DNA of 64,000 bases from Pseudomonas graminis (GCF_004364335.1 NZ_SOCR01000002.1:62001-126000); one strand, 5' to 3'; positions 17,975 to 26,957 are shown, counted from the first letter of the stretch. The notes: generated from the sequence alone by a model not told the origin. A program made the numbers and translations.

Positions 17975-18019
17975 GTCTATAGACGCAACCTTAATTCATT
18001 TGAATCTATGGACGCAATG
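17975..18019 (-). promoter_or_regulatory. Candidate promoter/operator of the Xre-RES module
   Basis: Two copies of TCTATRGACGCAA (17976-17988 and 18005-18017), 29 bp apart in the same orientation. The first includes a perfect 10-bp palindrome GTCTATAGAC. On the coding (minus) strand a TTGACA -35 hexamer lies at 18019-18014, next to one copy. Autorepression by Xre-type antitoxins is known; that these repeats are the binding sites is inference. Confidence 0.5.
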
Positions 18020-18063
18020 TCAAGTTTCATCAGGTGTAATTGTGGGCGCGCCACCTTCTCTCA

Positions 18064-18156
18064 GTAGGACCGGCTTCAGCCGGGAAGAGGCCTGCGCCAG
18101 CATCCTCACATCTGCAGTGTGCCACCTGACGTTTTCCCGGCTAAAGCCGGTCCTAC
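18064..18156. repeat. REPIN (GTAGGACCGGCTTCAGCC type)
   Basis: Inverted pair of REP sequences: GTAGGACCGGCTTCAGCCGG at the left end and its near reverse complement at the right end, about 93 bp in total. The remaining non-coding DNA between the TA module and the TonB receptor (17944-18321) holds the TA promoter on the left and the receptor control region on the right. Confidence 0.85.
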
Positions 18157-18259
18157 GGTCGGGGTGATATCCAGCCCACTGAAATATACGACCCACAAGC
18201 CGCGATCCAGAGCCTTCAGGAACGTGAAAAAAATGTGAAAATTCATCTTAGTCACATCT

Positions 18260-18278
18260 GGTAATGATTCGCATCTTG
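18260..18278 (+). promoter_or_regulatory. Putative Fur box upstream of the TonB receptor
   Basis: GGTAATGATTCGCATCTTG matches the 19-bp Fur consensus GATAATGATAATCATTATC at 12 positions, with an intact left half (TAATGAT). It lies about 45 bp before the GTG start, in a stretch of AT-rich DNA. This fits iron-repressed expression of a siderophore receptor. Confidence 0.55.
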
Positions 18279-18321
18279 ATTCAGAATCGCGCTCCCCTCC
18301 GCGCTTTCAGGAATTTCCATT

Positions 18322-20430
18322 GTGATCCCTCGCCTCCCCGCCTCCTTTCTTATGGCCGGTGTCGTCACCGCCATGTCTGCCGCCCATGCAGCAGACGACG
18401 TCACGCTGCCGGCGATGCAGATCCAGGAGACCGCTGCACAGGATGACGGGCAAAGCGTGGGTTATCAGGGCAAACCGTCGTCGAGCACCACCAAGCTGGG
18501 GCTGACCAACAAGCAGACGCCCCAAGCGATCACCACCATCACCCGCGCGCAGATGAACGATTTCAAAATGAACGGGGTCAAGGACGCCCTGCGCTCGGCG
18601 CCGTCGGTAACCGTCGAGCAAAGCGAAAGCGATCGCACGGAGTTCACCTCCCGCGGCTTCGACATCGGCAGCTTCGAATACGACGGCATGGGCATGCCTT
18701 TCGCCCAGACGATCATGATCGGTGACCTGGACATGGCCGAGTTCGAGCAGATCGACGTGCTCCACGGCGCCAACGGTTTGATGAGCGGCACGGGCAATCC
18801 ATCGGCCACGGTCAACTTCATCCGCAAGCGACCCACCCGGGATTTCCAGGCGCAGATCGACACCAGCGTGGGCTCGTGGGACAACCGGCGCATCGACGTC
18901 GACGTGTCAGGGCCATTGACCGACACAGGCAACGTGCGCGGCCGCTTTATCTATGCCCACGACAAGGGCAATTCGTGGATGGACCGCTACAGCCACGAGA
19001 AGAACGTCGCCGCCGGCCTGCTGGCGTTCGACCTGTCCGACGCTGACACCCTGACCGTGGGTTTCACCCAGCACAACAGCGATTCCAACGGCAGCACCTG
19101 GGGCAACCTGCCGCTGGTCGATATCAACAACAAGCCGATCCATTACAGCAGCCGCTCGTCCAACGTCGGCCAGCCGTGGACCTACTGGAACATGCACACC
19201 CAGCGGGCGTTCGCCGAATGGAAGCATGACTTCGGCAACGGCTGGAATGCCACGGTTACCGGTACCGGGATTACCGAGTACCAGGACACCAACATGCTGT
19301 ACGTCTCGAGCGTCACCGATGACGACGCGTCGGTGTTCGCCGCTGATACCTCCAGCAAAGCGCACCAGTTGCTGGGCGAAGCAAAAGTCTCCGGGCCGTT
19401 CAGCCTGTTCGGCCGCGAGCACGAGCTGACCTTCGGCGCCGCCTACGGCCGCACGCACCAGAAAGCCCGGGAATACGACGCTGGCGGGGGCACCTACTAC
19501 GACACCTCGTTCGCCGGCATTCTCGCCGGCAATACCCCTTCGCCGCAGTTTGACTACACCAGTGACGCCACCAACACGCAGAACTTTGAGGACCGGCAGA
19601 AGAGTCTGTTCGCCGGCGCGCGCTTTAGCCTGGCGGACGACCTGCACTGGATCGCCGGTGCGCGCATGCTCAGCGTCGACGGCACGGGCGAGAGCTATGG
19701 CACCGATCACTCGCAACGTGAACACGGCAAAGTCACGCCCTACACCGGTCTGGTGTATGACCTGACCCCGCAGTGGAGCGTGTACACCAGCTGGACGCAG
19801 ATTTTCAATCCGCAGTACGGCACGGTCGGCGTCGACGGCAAAGTGCTCGCGCCGCTGGAAGGCAAAAGCCTGGAAGCCGGCATCAAAGGCAGCGTCATGG
19901 ACGATCGCCTGAACCTGACCGCCGCGGTGTTCAAGACCAGGCAGAGCAACGTCCAGTCGGCGGACTTCATTGAAGTGGGCTCGCAGTTCCGCTATTTCAC
20001 TGATGATTACAAAAGTCACGGCATCGAACTGGAAGCGTCGGGCGAGGCCCTGCCCGGACTCGACCTGCTGGCGGGTTACACCTACGTGCACATCGAAAAC
20101 GACGATGGCGACAAAGCCCGCCGTTATGTGCCGACCCACGCCTTTCGTGGCATGGCCAGCTACCGGCTGCCCGGCCTGCCCCAAGCCAGGATCGGCACCC
20201 GGGTCAGCTGGCAGAGCGGGATTCAGAACGACACCTACAGCGTCATCCGCCAGAACGCCTACGCGCTGGTCGACCTGATGACCAGCTACGACATCGACAG
20301 CAACTGGAGCACGGCGCTGAACTTCAATAACGTTACCGACCGCAAATACCTGACCTCGCTGTACAGCGGCACCGCCAGCAACTACGGCGCCCCGCGCAAC
20401 CTGACGGCATCGTTGACCTGGCGGTATTGA
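18322..20430 (+). CDS. TonB-dependent siderophore receptor
   Basis: A 702-residue outer-membrane receptor for a ferric siderophore. A signal peptide (about 1-24, cut near AHAAD) precedes a plug domain (about 50-165) with PQAITTITRAQMND, TSRGFDI and VLHGANGLMSGTGNPSATVN. A 22-strand barrel follows and ends in WRY with a terminal aromatic residue. No N-terminal signalling extension (FecA type) is present, so it is a plain transducer-less receptor. The start is a GTG with AGGAA about 11 nt upstream. A Fur-like box lies in the leader. No siderophore biosynthesis genes are nearby, so it may import a xenosiderophore. Confidence 0.93.
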   Translation: MIPRLPASFLMAGVVTAMSAAHAADDVTLPAMQIQETAAQDDGQSVGYQGKPSSSTTKLGLTNKQTPQAITTITRAQMNDFKMNGVKDALRSAPSVTVEQSESDRTEFTSRGFDIGSFEYDGMGMPFAQTIMIGDLDMAEFEQIDVLHGANGLMSGTGNPSATVNFIRKRPTRDFQAQIDTSVGSWDNRRIDVDVSGPLTDTGNVRGRFIYAHDKGNSWMDRYSHEKNVAAGLLAFDLSDADTLTVGFTQHNSDSNGSTWGNLPLVDINNKPIHYSSRSSNVGQPWTYWNMHTQRAFAEWKHDFGNGWNATVTGTGITEYQDTNMLYVSSVTDDDASVFAADTSSKAHQLLGEAKVSGPFSLFGREHELTFGAAYGRTHQKAREYDAGGGTYYDTSFAGILAGNTPSPQFDYTSDATNTQNFEDRQKSLFAGARFSLADDLHWIAGARMLSVDGTGESYGTDHSQREHGKVTPYTGLVYDLTPQWSVYTSWTQIFNPQYGTVGVDGKVLAPLEGKSLEAGIKGSVMDDRLNLTAAVFKTRQSNVQSADFIEVGSQFRYFTDDYKSHGIELEASGEALPGLDLLAGYTYVHIENDDGDKARRYVPTHAFRGMASYRLPGLPQARIGTRVSWQSGIQNDTYSVIRQNAYALVDLMTSYDIDSNWSTALNFNNVTDRKYLTSLYSGTASNYGAPRNLTASLTWRY

Positions 20431-20441
20431 TCCGCGCCGGT

Positions 20442-21655
20442 TTCCGTGCTGGCCGCAATGATGAATAGGCGACCAGCACCGCCCCCTGCAGGAGCGCGCT
20501 TGCCCGCGAAAGCGTCGTCACATCCAACATCCCCTTCAACTGACACACCGCCTTCGCGGGCAAGCGCGCTCCTACACTGAACGGCGTCGGGCGGGAACCT
20601 GTCGTTTGCCCAAAACCTTGGCCGAAGACGCTGATTCATCCGCGCCGTTGTCCCGTACTGGCGGCAGTGATAAATAGTGCCGCCAGCACCGCCCCTGTAG
20701 GAGCGCGCTTGCCCGCGAAGGCGTCGTCACATCCAACATCGCCGTCAACTGACACACCGCCTTCGCGGGCAAGCGCGCTCCTACACTCGTCGGCGTCGGG
20801 CGAGAACCTGTCGTTTGCCCCAAACCTTGGCCGAAGACGCTGATTTTCATCCGCGCCGTTGTCCGGTGCTGGCGGCAGTGATAAATAGTGCCGCCAGCAC
20901 CGCCCCTGTAGGAGCGCGCTTGCCCGCGAAGGCATCGTCACATCCAACATCGCCGTCAACTGACACACCCCCTTCGCGGGCAAGCGCGCTCCTACACTCG
21001 TCGGCGTCGGGCGGGAACCTGTCGTTTGCCCAAAACCTTGGCCGAAGACGCTGATTTTCATCCGCGCCGTTGTCCGGTGCTGGCGGCATGATGAAGAGTG
21101 CGACTAATACCGACCCCTGTAGGAGCGCGCTTGCCCGCGAAGGCGTCGTCACATCCAACATCGCCGTCAACTGACACACCGCCTTCGCGGGCAAGCGCGC
21201 TCCTACACTCATCGGCGTCGGGCGGGAACCTGTCGTTTGCCCAAAACCTTGGCCGAAGACGCTGATTTTCATCCGCGCCGTTGTCCCGTACTGGCGGCAG
21301 TGATAAATAGTGCGACTAGAACCGGACCCTGTAGGAGCGCGCTTGCCCGCGAAGGCATCGTCACATCCAACATCGCTGCCAACTGACACACCGCCTTCGC
21401 GGGCAAGCGCGCTCCTGCACTGATTGGCGTCGGGCGGGAACCTGTCGTTTGCCCAAAACCTTGGCCGAAGACGCTGATTTTCATCCGCGCCGTTGTCCGG
21501 TGCTGGCGGCAGTGATAAATAGTGCCGCCAGCACCGCCCCTGTAGGAGCGCGCTTGCCCGCGAAAGCGTCGTCACATCCAACATCGCCGTCAACTGACAC
21601 ACCGTCTTCGCGGGCAAGCGCGCTCCTACACTCATCGGCGTCGGGCGCGATAGCG
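20442..21655. repeat. Tandem array of six ~211-bp units, each with a REPIN
   Basis: Six direct copies with starts of the REPIN core at 20488, 20697, 20908, 21119, 21331 and 21542, giving spacings of 209, 211, 211, 212 and 211 bp. Each unit has an 88-bp REPIN (GTAGGAGCGCGCTTGCCCGC and its inverse) and a conserved spacer of about 123 bp (GGCGTCGGGCGGGAACCTG, then CCAAAACCTTGGCCGAAGAC). A second palindrome around TGATAAATAG follows. Open frames across the array are repeat translations, not genes. It lies between the TonB receptor and tRNA-Asn. Confidence 0.95.
21503..21539. repeat. Second hairpin inside the tandem unit (best copy)
   Basis: GGTGCTGGCGGCA and TGCCGCCAGCACC form a perfect 13-bp stem with loop GTGATAAATAG. 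An equally good copy lies at about 20870-20906. In the other units one arm has diverged (for example CCCGTACTGGCGG, or CGACTAATACCG). It has no T-run and is part of the repeat unit rather than a terminator of the receptor gene. Confidence 0.7.
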
Positions 21656-21758
21656 TCTTCTGCACCGGGTGGGGGCCGGCGAGGCCAGGCACCGGTATGA
21701 GAACTTTTTTAACGCGCTCGCTTGACTTCCCTTTTCCAATCAGTAAGATAGCGCGCAT

Positions 21759-21834
<76 letters not shown>

Positions 21835-21843
21835 GACAGAAGT

Positions 21844-21882
21844 AAACGAAAAAGGCCAGCACTTAGCTGGCCTTTTTCGTTT
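21844..21882. terminator. Bidirectional terminator between tRNA-Asn and the RibD-like gene
   Basis: A near-perfect palindrome AAACGAAAAAGGCCAGC / GCTGGCCTTTTTCGTTT with loop ACTTA, giving a T-run on both strands. It can end the tRNA transcript on the plus strand and the RibD-like gene transcript on the minus strand. Confidence 0.9.
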
Positions 21883-21956
21883 CCGATCGCTTTCCCACAG
21901 GCGCTCCTTGGGTGAAGCATGAAGCGGGACTGCATCAGCCCCGCTCCGTCCCTGAA

Positions 21957-22643
21957 TCAGGCTGTGGTGTAGCGCAGCCAGACCGCACCGCCGTCCTGAA
22001 CCTCTGCCGATGTCAATTTCAAATGCGCCGGTTGTTTCCAGGCCTCGGTCGATACCTCGAACGACGCCGGGTGCTCGCCTCGCCCATCGATCAGCGGCAG
22101 GATCAGCACACTGACTTCGTCGACCAGCCCGGCGTTGACGAACGAGCCGCTGACATGGGGGCCGCCCTCGACGATCAAACGCTTGCAGCCCAGCTCGCTC
22201 GACAGGATCTGCACAACCTGCTGCAGATCGATCTCGGTTTTCCCGGCGAAAATGTAAGACACCTGAATGGACTGCAGGTACGCCAGATAGTCATCCGACA
22301 CGCCTTCGGTCACCACTTCGACCACGTGGGAATCCAGCGCCTGATTGTTCTTCCAGCCCACCTTGCCCTGAGGGTCGATGGACACGGCGTAAGCCTTGGC
22401 GTTGCGATCGGCGAAGTAATGGCTGCGCTCGATCGGGCCAGTGGCCAGACCCTTTGGATAGCCCTCGTCGTGGGCGATTTCCTGCATGGTTACGCGCCCA
22501 CAGATCCAGGCGTGGAACGCGAACGTCTGGGCGAGCTTTTCGTACAGATCGCCGGCGTCCTTCTTGAACGCTCGATCCCAGCCGTCAGTGAGGGCGTGGC
22601 CGTCGAGGGAAGACATCATGTGGCAAATGACATAAGGCTGCAT
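21957..22643 (-). CDS. RibD C-terminal / dihydrofolate reductase-like family reductase
   Basis: A 228-residue NAD(P)H-dependent reductase-like protein with the RibD_C fold. Seen are CHMMSSLDGHALTDGW at the N-terminus and the characteristic RLIVEGGPHVSGSFVNAGLVDEVSVLILPLI near 155-190. It has no deaminase domain and is not in a riboflavin operon, so it is one of the many orphan RibD_C proteins of unknown substrate. The start at 22643 is chosen over a frame 33 residues longer because GGAG lies about 8 nt upstream and homology-like sequence starts there. Confidence 0.82.
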   Translation of the reverse strand: MQPYVICHMMSSLDGHALTDGWDRAFKKDAGDLYEKLAQTFAFHAWICGRVTMQEIAHDEGYPKGLATGPIERSHYFADRNAKAYAVSIDPQGKVGWKNNQALDSHVVEVVTEGVSDDYLAYLQSIQVSYIFAGKTEIDLQQVVQILSSELGCKRLIVEGGPHVSGSFVNAGLVDEVSVLILPLIDGRGEHPASFEVSTEAWKQPAHLKLTSAEVQDGGAVWLRYTTA

Positions 22644-22836
22644 GGCAGGCTCCAGGCTGATAAGTGTGTAAAGCCGACCCGGATCGCGCGGAAATAGTTC
22701 ACCCCGTGACCTGTTTTGCCCTTCCCACCCAGCGCCCATCATTGCCGGTGATGTAGACCATGAAGCCTATTGTCTTCAGCTTCGGCAGGGCTCGCGTAAC
22801 ATCGCGTCATCCCAGACCCGACACGGACTCACGACC

Positions 22837-22953
22837 ATGACCCTGCATATCATCAATGCCCTCGCCCTCACCGCTGTTACCGTTTTCCTGGTCAACCGCG
22901 CGTTCGCCCTGTACGACCTGATCAATGCCGCCACGGTGTCCGAGCATCACTAA
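22837..22953 (+). CDS. Small hydrophobic protein, 38 residues
   Basis: ATG at 22837 to TAA at 22951-22953, with strongly GC-biased third positions. The product begins MTLHIINALALTAVTVF and is followed by a polar tail ending SEHH. It looks like a single-pass small membrane protein. There is no strong ribosome binding site (only a weak CGGA 11 nt upstream), and no family is recognised. The codon use is like that of real neighbours, which is the main support. The rest of 22644-23071 holds only a hairpin at 23000-23020 (GCCAGGCCA / TGGCCTGGC, no T-run). Confidence 0.4.
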   Translation: MTLHIINALALTAVTVFLVNRAFALYDLINAATVSEHH

Positions 22954-23071
22954 GGCCTGACAGGCTGACGCGACAACGATTCGAGCAAGGCACCGAAATG
23001 CCAGGCCACAATGGCCTGGCGGTCCCGCGATTATCGGCGGCTTAACTGTTCAGCGACCTATTTTTACCTGC

Positions 23072-23479
23072 TTAGAAATTCGCCTGCAGCGCCCCAAGCC
23101 CCCCCTCGTAAATCCCCTTGAACAATTCCTCGACTTCCCCATCGGAAACACCGTCGGCGGTGAAAACGCCTGACCATTCCACCCAGGTGCTGTCGGCGCC
23201 GTCCTCTTTGACTTTGAACGTCGCCAGATAGTCCTTGATTGGAAACGGTCCCTTGTCGATGGAATAGCTGTAAGTGCGCGCATTATTGTCGTAGGTCTGC
23301 AGACGCTCGGTGATTTCAGCGCCGTCGTCGGTGATCAAGTGACGGACGCGCCCGCCTTCCTGTGCCTCGCTTTTCTTGATGAAGGGCAGCCAGTCGTTCA
23401 ATGACAGGAAGCCGCCGGTCAGCGCCCAGACCTTGTCGGCCGAGACCGGAATATGAATGGATGCAGATGCTTGAGCCAT
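23072..23479 (-). CDS. SRPBCC (START/polyketide-cyclase-like) family protein
   Basis: A 135-residue small-ligand-binding fold protein. It opens with SIHIPVSADKVWALTGGF, the usual 'I-v-A-dkVW-l-gdf' pattern, followed by LITDDGAEITERLQTYD and a C-terminal helix FKGIYEGGLGAL. Family members bind hydrophobic ligands; the ligand here is unknown. It stands between two unrelated genes, and the start is supported by a GGAGAACATC-type site (GGAGAAC) just upstream. Confidence 0.85.
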   Translation of the reverse strand: MAQASASIHIPVSADKVWALTGGFLSLNDWLPFIKKSEAQEGGRVRHLITDDGAEITERLQTYDNNARTYSYSIDKGPFPIKDYLATFKVKEDGADSTWVEWSGVFTADGVSDGEVEELFKGIYEGGLGALQANF

Positions 23480-23632
23480 GATGTTCTCCAGAAACGGGGC
23501 AGCGACCGATCAGCCAGCGCTGGATGGCGTGGCCGGGCCGCGCCTCTCTAATAAGGGGTAACCGCGAGCAATTTTGTCACGGTTACCGCTGCTTCGGGAG
23601 GGTGCGCGCCGCAAAAGGCGGCGCCGAGAGGG

Positions 23633-24256
23633 TTACTTGGCGGTGAAGGCCGAGTAGCTGTTCATCAGGTTACGGTAGTTCGGAATGCGCTGGGACAGCA
23701 GGTTCGCCAGGCCTTCCATGTCATTGCGCCAGTCGCCCTGCAGCTCGCAGGCCACCGAGAACCAGTTCATCAACTGCGCGCCGGCGGCGGTCATGCGCGC
23801 CCACGCGGCTTTTTGCACCACGTCGTTGAACGTGCCCGACGCATCGGTGACCACGAACACGTCGAAGCCTTCTTCCAGCGCACACAGGGTCGGGAATGCC
23901 ACGCAGACGTCAGTCACGACGCCGGCGATGATGATCTGCTTGCGGCCGGTGGCCTTGATCGCTTTAACGAAGTCTTCATTGTCCCAGGCGTTGATCTGGC
24001 CTGGACGGGCGACGTACGGCGCGTCCGGGAACATCGCCTTGAGCTCGGGCACCCGCGGGCCGTTCGGGCCGGTTTCGAAACTGGTGGTGAGGATGGTCGG
24101 CAGCTTGAAGAACTTGGCGCAGTCGGCCAGGGCCAGCACATTGTTCTTGAACTCGTTCGGCGTGAAATCCTGCACCAGTGAGATCAGGCCGGTCTGGTGA
24201 TCGACCAGCAGAACGACGGCATCATCTTTGTTCAGACGCTTGTAGGGAACGGTCAT
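23633..24256 (-). CDS. Isochorismatase-family cysteine hydrolase (YcaC-like)
   Basis: A 207-residue hydrolase. The nucleophile-region aspartate is in VVLLVDHQTGLI, a lysine lies in the ATGRKQIIIAG stretch, and the catalytic cysteine is in VVTDVCVAFPTLCALEEGF. This is the D-K-C triad of the isochorismatase superfamily, and the N-terminus (YKRLNKDDAVV) matches YcaC-type proteins, whose physiological substrate is not settled. The start at 24256 has GGAG 8 nt upstream; a 17-residue longer frame lacks one. It is the last gene after the amidohydrolase on the same strand, 126 bp away, and may share its operon. Confidence 0.85.
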   Translation of the reverse strand: MTVPYKRLNKDDAVVLLVDHQTGLISLVQDFTPNEFKNNVLALADCAKFFKLPTILTTSFETGPNGPRVPELKAMFPDAPYVARPGQINAWDNEDFVKAIKATGRKQIIIAGVVTDVCVAFPTLCALEEGFDVFVVTDASGTFNDVVQKAAWARMTAAGAQLMNWFSVACELQGDWRNDMEGLANLLSQRIPNYRNLMNSYSAFTAK

Positions 24257-24382
24257 GATTGACTCCATTGAGTGGGTGACGGATGAGTACAAGGGCCAGC
24301 GCATCACGCTGACGGAGAGCCCCGTCGGTCGGTGCCGACGAGGCTTTTCATGCTCTTTTCAATTGCCCATTTCAGGCGCTGA

Positions 24383-26183
24383 TCAGAAGGCGAAACACGA
24401 ACAGCCAAACGCACCCCAGAAACCCTGAAAGTCGCTGACCGGTACTTTCGACTGACGCGCTTTGTCGTGGCTGTGGGCATGGACGCCGCAGGGTCCGCTG
24501 CACTGGTGAACCGCCGCGGCCATGGGTGCGCCCTGGCGCCAGTGGCCCGGGACTTTGGAAACCGGCGACCAGTCCGGCAGCACCGGCACACTCGGCGGCG
24601 CCAGATCGTCGAACTCGCCGGCGCCGTACACCACCTTGCCGTCGACGATGGTCAGCACCGACTCGATCCACTTGATCGACTCTTCCGGCACGCTGAAAAA
24701 GTCCTGGGACAGCGCCACCACGTCCGCCAGCTGGCCAACCTTGATCTGACCTTTCTTGCCCTGTTCGGAGGAAAACCAGGCGCTGCCACGGGTGAACAGC
24801 TCCAGCGCGGTTTCCCGGGACAAGCCTTCCGGGTACAGCGCCAGGCCGCCGACGGTGCGGCCGCTGACCATCCAGTACAACGAAGTCCACGGGTTGTAGC
24901 TCGACACGCGGGTGGCGTCGGTCCCAGCGCCGACCGGCACGCCTTCGGCCAGCATGCGTTTGATCGGCGGCGTGTGTTCGCCGGCCTTGGCACCGTAGCG
25001 CTCGACGAAGTACTCGCCCTGGAAGGCCATGCGGTCCTGAATCGCGATGCCGCCGCCCAGCGCCTTGACCCGCTCGATGTTCTTCGGCGTGATGGTTTCG
25101 CAGTGGTCGAAGAACCACGGAATACCGTTGAACGGGATGTCGCGATTGACCTTCTCGAACACGTCGAGCATGCGCGAAATCGATTCGTCGTAAGTGGCGT
25201 GCAAGCGGAACGGCCAGCGGTGCTCGACCGGCCGGCAAATCCGGGCGCGGCTCGAGGAAGTCTTCGAAATCCGCGGCCGAGAAGGTCAGCATCTCGCCAG
25301 CGCCGTTGTGGCGCAGGAAGTCATCGCCCTGGTGCAGCGTGACGGTGTTGGTCCAGTGCTTGAAGTCTTCCAGCTCTTCCTTGGGCTTCTGGGTGAACAG
25401 GTTGTAGGCGATGCGCACGGTCAGCTGTTTGGCCTCGGCCAGTTGCGTGATGACGGCGTAATCGTCCGGGTAATTCTGATAACCGCCGCCGGCGTCGATG
25501 GCGCTGGTCAGGCCTAAACGGTTCAGCTCGCGCATGAACTGGCGCGTCGAGTTGATCTGGTACTCCAGCGGCAGCTTCGGCCCCTTGGCCAGGGTCGAAT
25601 AGAGAATCATCGCGTTGGGCTTGGCCACCAGCATGCCGGTCGGGTCGCCATTGCTGTCGCGGACGATCTCGCCACCCGGCGGGTTCGGCGTGTCACGGGT
25701 GTAACCGGCGACCCGCAGCGCGGCGCGGTTGAGCAGCGCGCGGTCGTACAAATGCAGGACGAACACCGGGGTGTCGGGGGCGGCCTGATTGAGTTCTTCG
25801 AGGGTCGGCATGCGTTTTTCGGCGAACTGGAATTCGTTCCAGCCACCGACCACGCGCACCCATTGCGGTGTTGGCGTGCGGTCGGCCTGGGCCTTGAGCA
25901 TGCGCAACGCGTCGGCCAGGGACGGTACGCCTTCCCAGCGCAGCTCGAGGTTGTAATTGAGCCCGCCACGGATCAGGTGCAAGTGCGAGTCGTTGAGGCC
26001 CGGAATCACCGTGCGCTTGTGCAGGTCGATGACCTGCGTGGCCGGGCCGCGCTGGGCCATGATCTCGGCGTCGGTGCCCACGGCGACGAATTTTCCGCCG
26101 CTGATGGCCACGGCACTGGCCTTGGGTTTTTCCTGGTCCACCGTGTGGAAATTACCGTTGAAGAGAATCAGATCGACGTTCAT
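24383..26183 (-). pseudogene. Amidohydrolase (YtcJ-like), disrupted by frameshift/deletion
   Basis: A metal-dependent amidohydrolase in two frames. Frame one runs from the ATG at 26183 (GGAGG 5 nt upstream) through VIPGLNDSHLHLIRGG, the metal-binding HxH, and SADFEDFLEPRPDLPA to about 25235. Good similarity then resumes in another frame at VEHRWPFRLHATYDESIS and continues through FFDHCETITPKN, GAGTDATRVSSYNPW and QLADVVALS to the stop at 24383. Relatives carry roughly 15 residues between the LPA and VEHRWPF blocks, so a short out-of-frame deletion is likely. Staying in frame one past 25235 gives arginine- and proline-rich nonsense. Either a real pseudogene or a sequencing error would explain this. 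Confidence 0.8.
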
Positions 26184-26338
26184 CGCGCCTCCGTTGGCAG
26201 AAGAGTGGGACGCCCCGACAGCAAGGCCGGTGGCAGGCATGGAAGAAACACTGCGGCGGCCGCGCCGAGCAACGAGCCTTTGGCGACGAAACGGCGGCGG
26301 TCGCTGGAAGACGGTTGATCGGCGTCGTCATCCTTCAT
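26180..26338 (-). CDS. Tat-signal mini-ORF, probably the detached signal peptide of the amidohydrolase
   Basis: A 52-residue frame starting MKDDDADQPSSSDRRRFVAK, with a twin-arginine motif DRRRFVAKG followed by the hydrophobic stretch SLLGAAAAVFLP. It ends in a TGA that overlaps the amidohydrolase ATG (ATGA) and begins 11 nt inside the preceding monooxygenase gene. The amidohydrolase frame stays open upstream of its ATG and reads PATGLAVGASHSSANGGA, a plausible tail of a Tat peptide. A single-base indel near 26240 would join the two. It may therefore be a broken leader rather than an independent gene. Confidence 0.55.
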   Translation of the reverse strand: MKDDDADQPSSSDRRRFVAKGSLLGAAAAVFLPCLPPALLSGRPTLLPTEAR

Positions 26339-26957
26339 GATCGGCTCCGGCCACAGGCGCGGGCCGGGCATTCAGCCACGGCGCAAACAGCCGCGTCGCC
26401 CGGGGCATCAGCACGTACACCACCAGCAAAACGATGGTCACGGTGACCAGCGCGGTGCTGATGATGTAATTGGCCAGCAGCGGATAGAGGCGGAACACCG
26501 GTCCCCAGACCAGCGGGATCAACAGGGTCAGCGGGCAGATCACCAGGAAGGTCACGCAGGCCTGTTTCCAGCGCGGCGGCGGATTTTCGGCGGCGGGGAC
26601 GAACCAGAATTCGTTATGCGGGTTGACCTCGGTGAGGTCGCCGTCGGCCAGCATGGGCGACGCTTCGGCCACCAGCTCGCGGCGGTGGGACGAGTCGAGC
26701 CAGCGGTGCATGGCATCGGTCGAGCAGAATCGCAGCACGCAGGTGAACATGTGCAGGCCGTCGGCTTTGCCGCGTATGACGTCCACGCCCAGATGCCCCG
26801 GATAACTGGCCGCCATGGCAACGATGCGCCGCAGCCAGGCTTCGTACTGGGCTTCGAGGCCGGCCTTGATGCGGTGCTTGACCACCAGGGTGACGATTTC
26901 ATCGGCGGACAGTTTCGACGTCGGGACGATGTCGGCGGTCGTGGCGTAATCAGGCAT
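26328..26957 (-). CDS. Antibiotic-biosynthesis-monooxygenase (ABM) domain membrane protein
   Basis: A 209-residue protein. The N-terminal half (about 20-120) is an ABM-type ferredoxin-like domain (VTLVVKHRIKAGLEAQYEAWLRR, then VDVIRG and CVLRFCSTDAMHRWLDS). Two transmembrane helices follow (about 135-155 and 163-190, TFLVICPLTLLIPLVWGPV and ISTALVTVTIVLLVVYVL). This matches the PA-type 'ABM plus two helices' proteins of unknown function. The start at 26957 is chosen since it overlaps the DoxX stop by 8 nt and has GGAG about 9 nt upstream. It is second in the DoxX operon. Confidence 0.8.
   Translation of the reverse strand: MPDYATTADIVPTSKLSADEIVTLVVKHRIKAGLEAQYEAWLRRIVAMAASYPGHLGVDVIRGKADGLHMFTCVLRFCSTDAMHRWLDSSHRRELVAEASPMLADGDLTEVNPHNEFWFVPAAENPPPRWKQACVTFLVICPLTLLIPLVWGPVFRLYPLLANYIISTALVTVTIVLLVVYVLMPRATRLFAPWLNARPAPVAGADHEG

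Noticed and set aside
20442..21655. CRISPR array
   Set aside because: Repeat units are about 211 bp with palindromic REP cores and shared spacers, with no short repeats or unique spacers and no cas genes nearby.
22837..23020. Hairpin at 23000-23020 as a terminator of the small ORF
   Set aside because: The stem is perfect (GCCAGGCCA/TGGCCTGGC) but no T-run follows on either strand.
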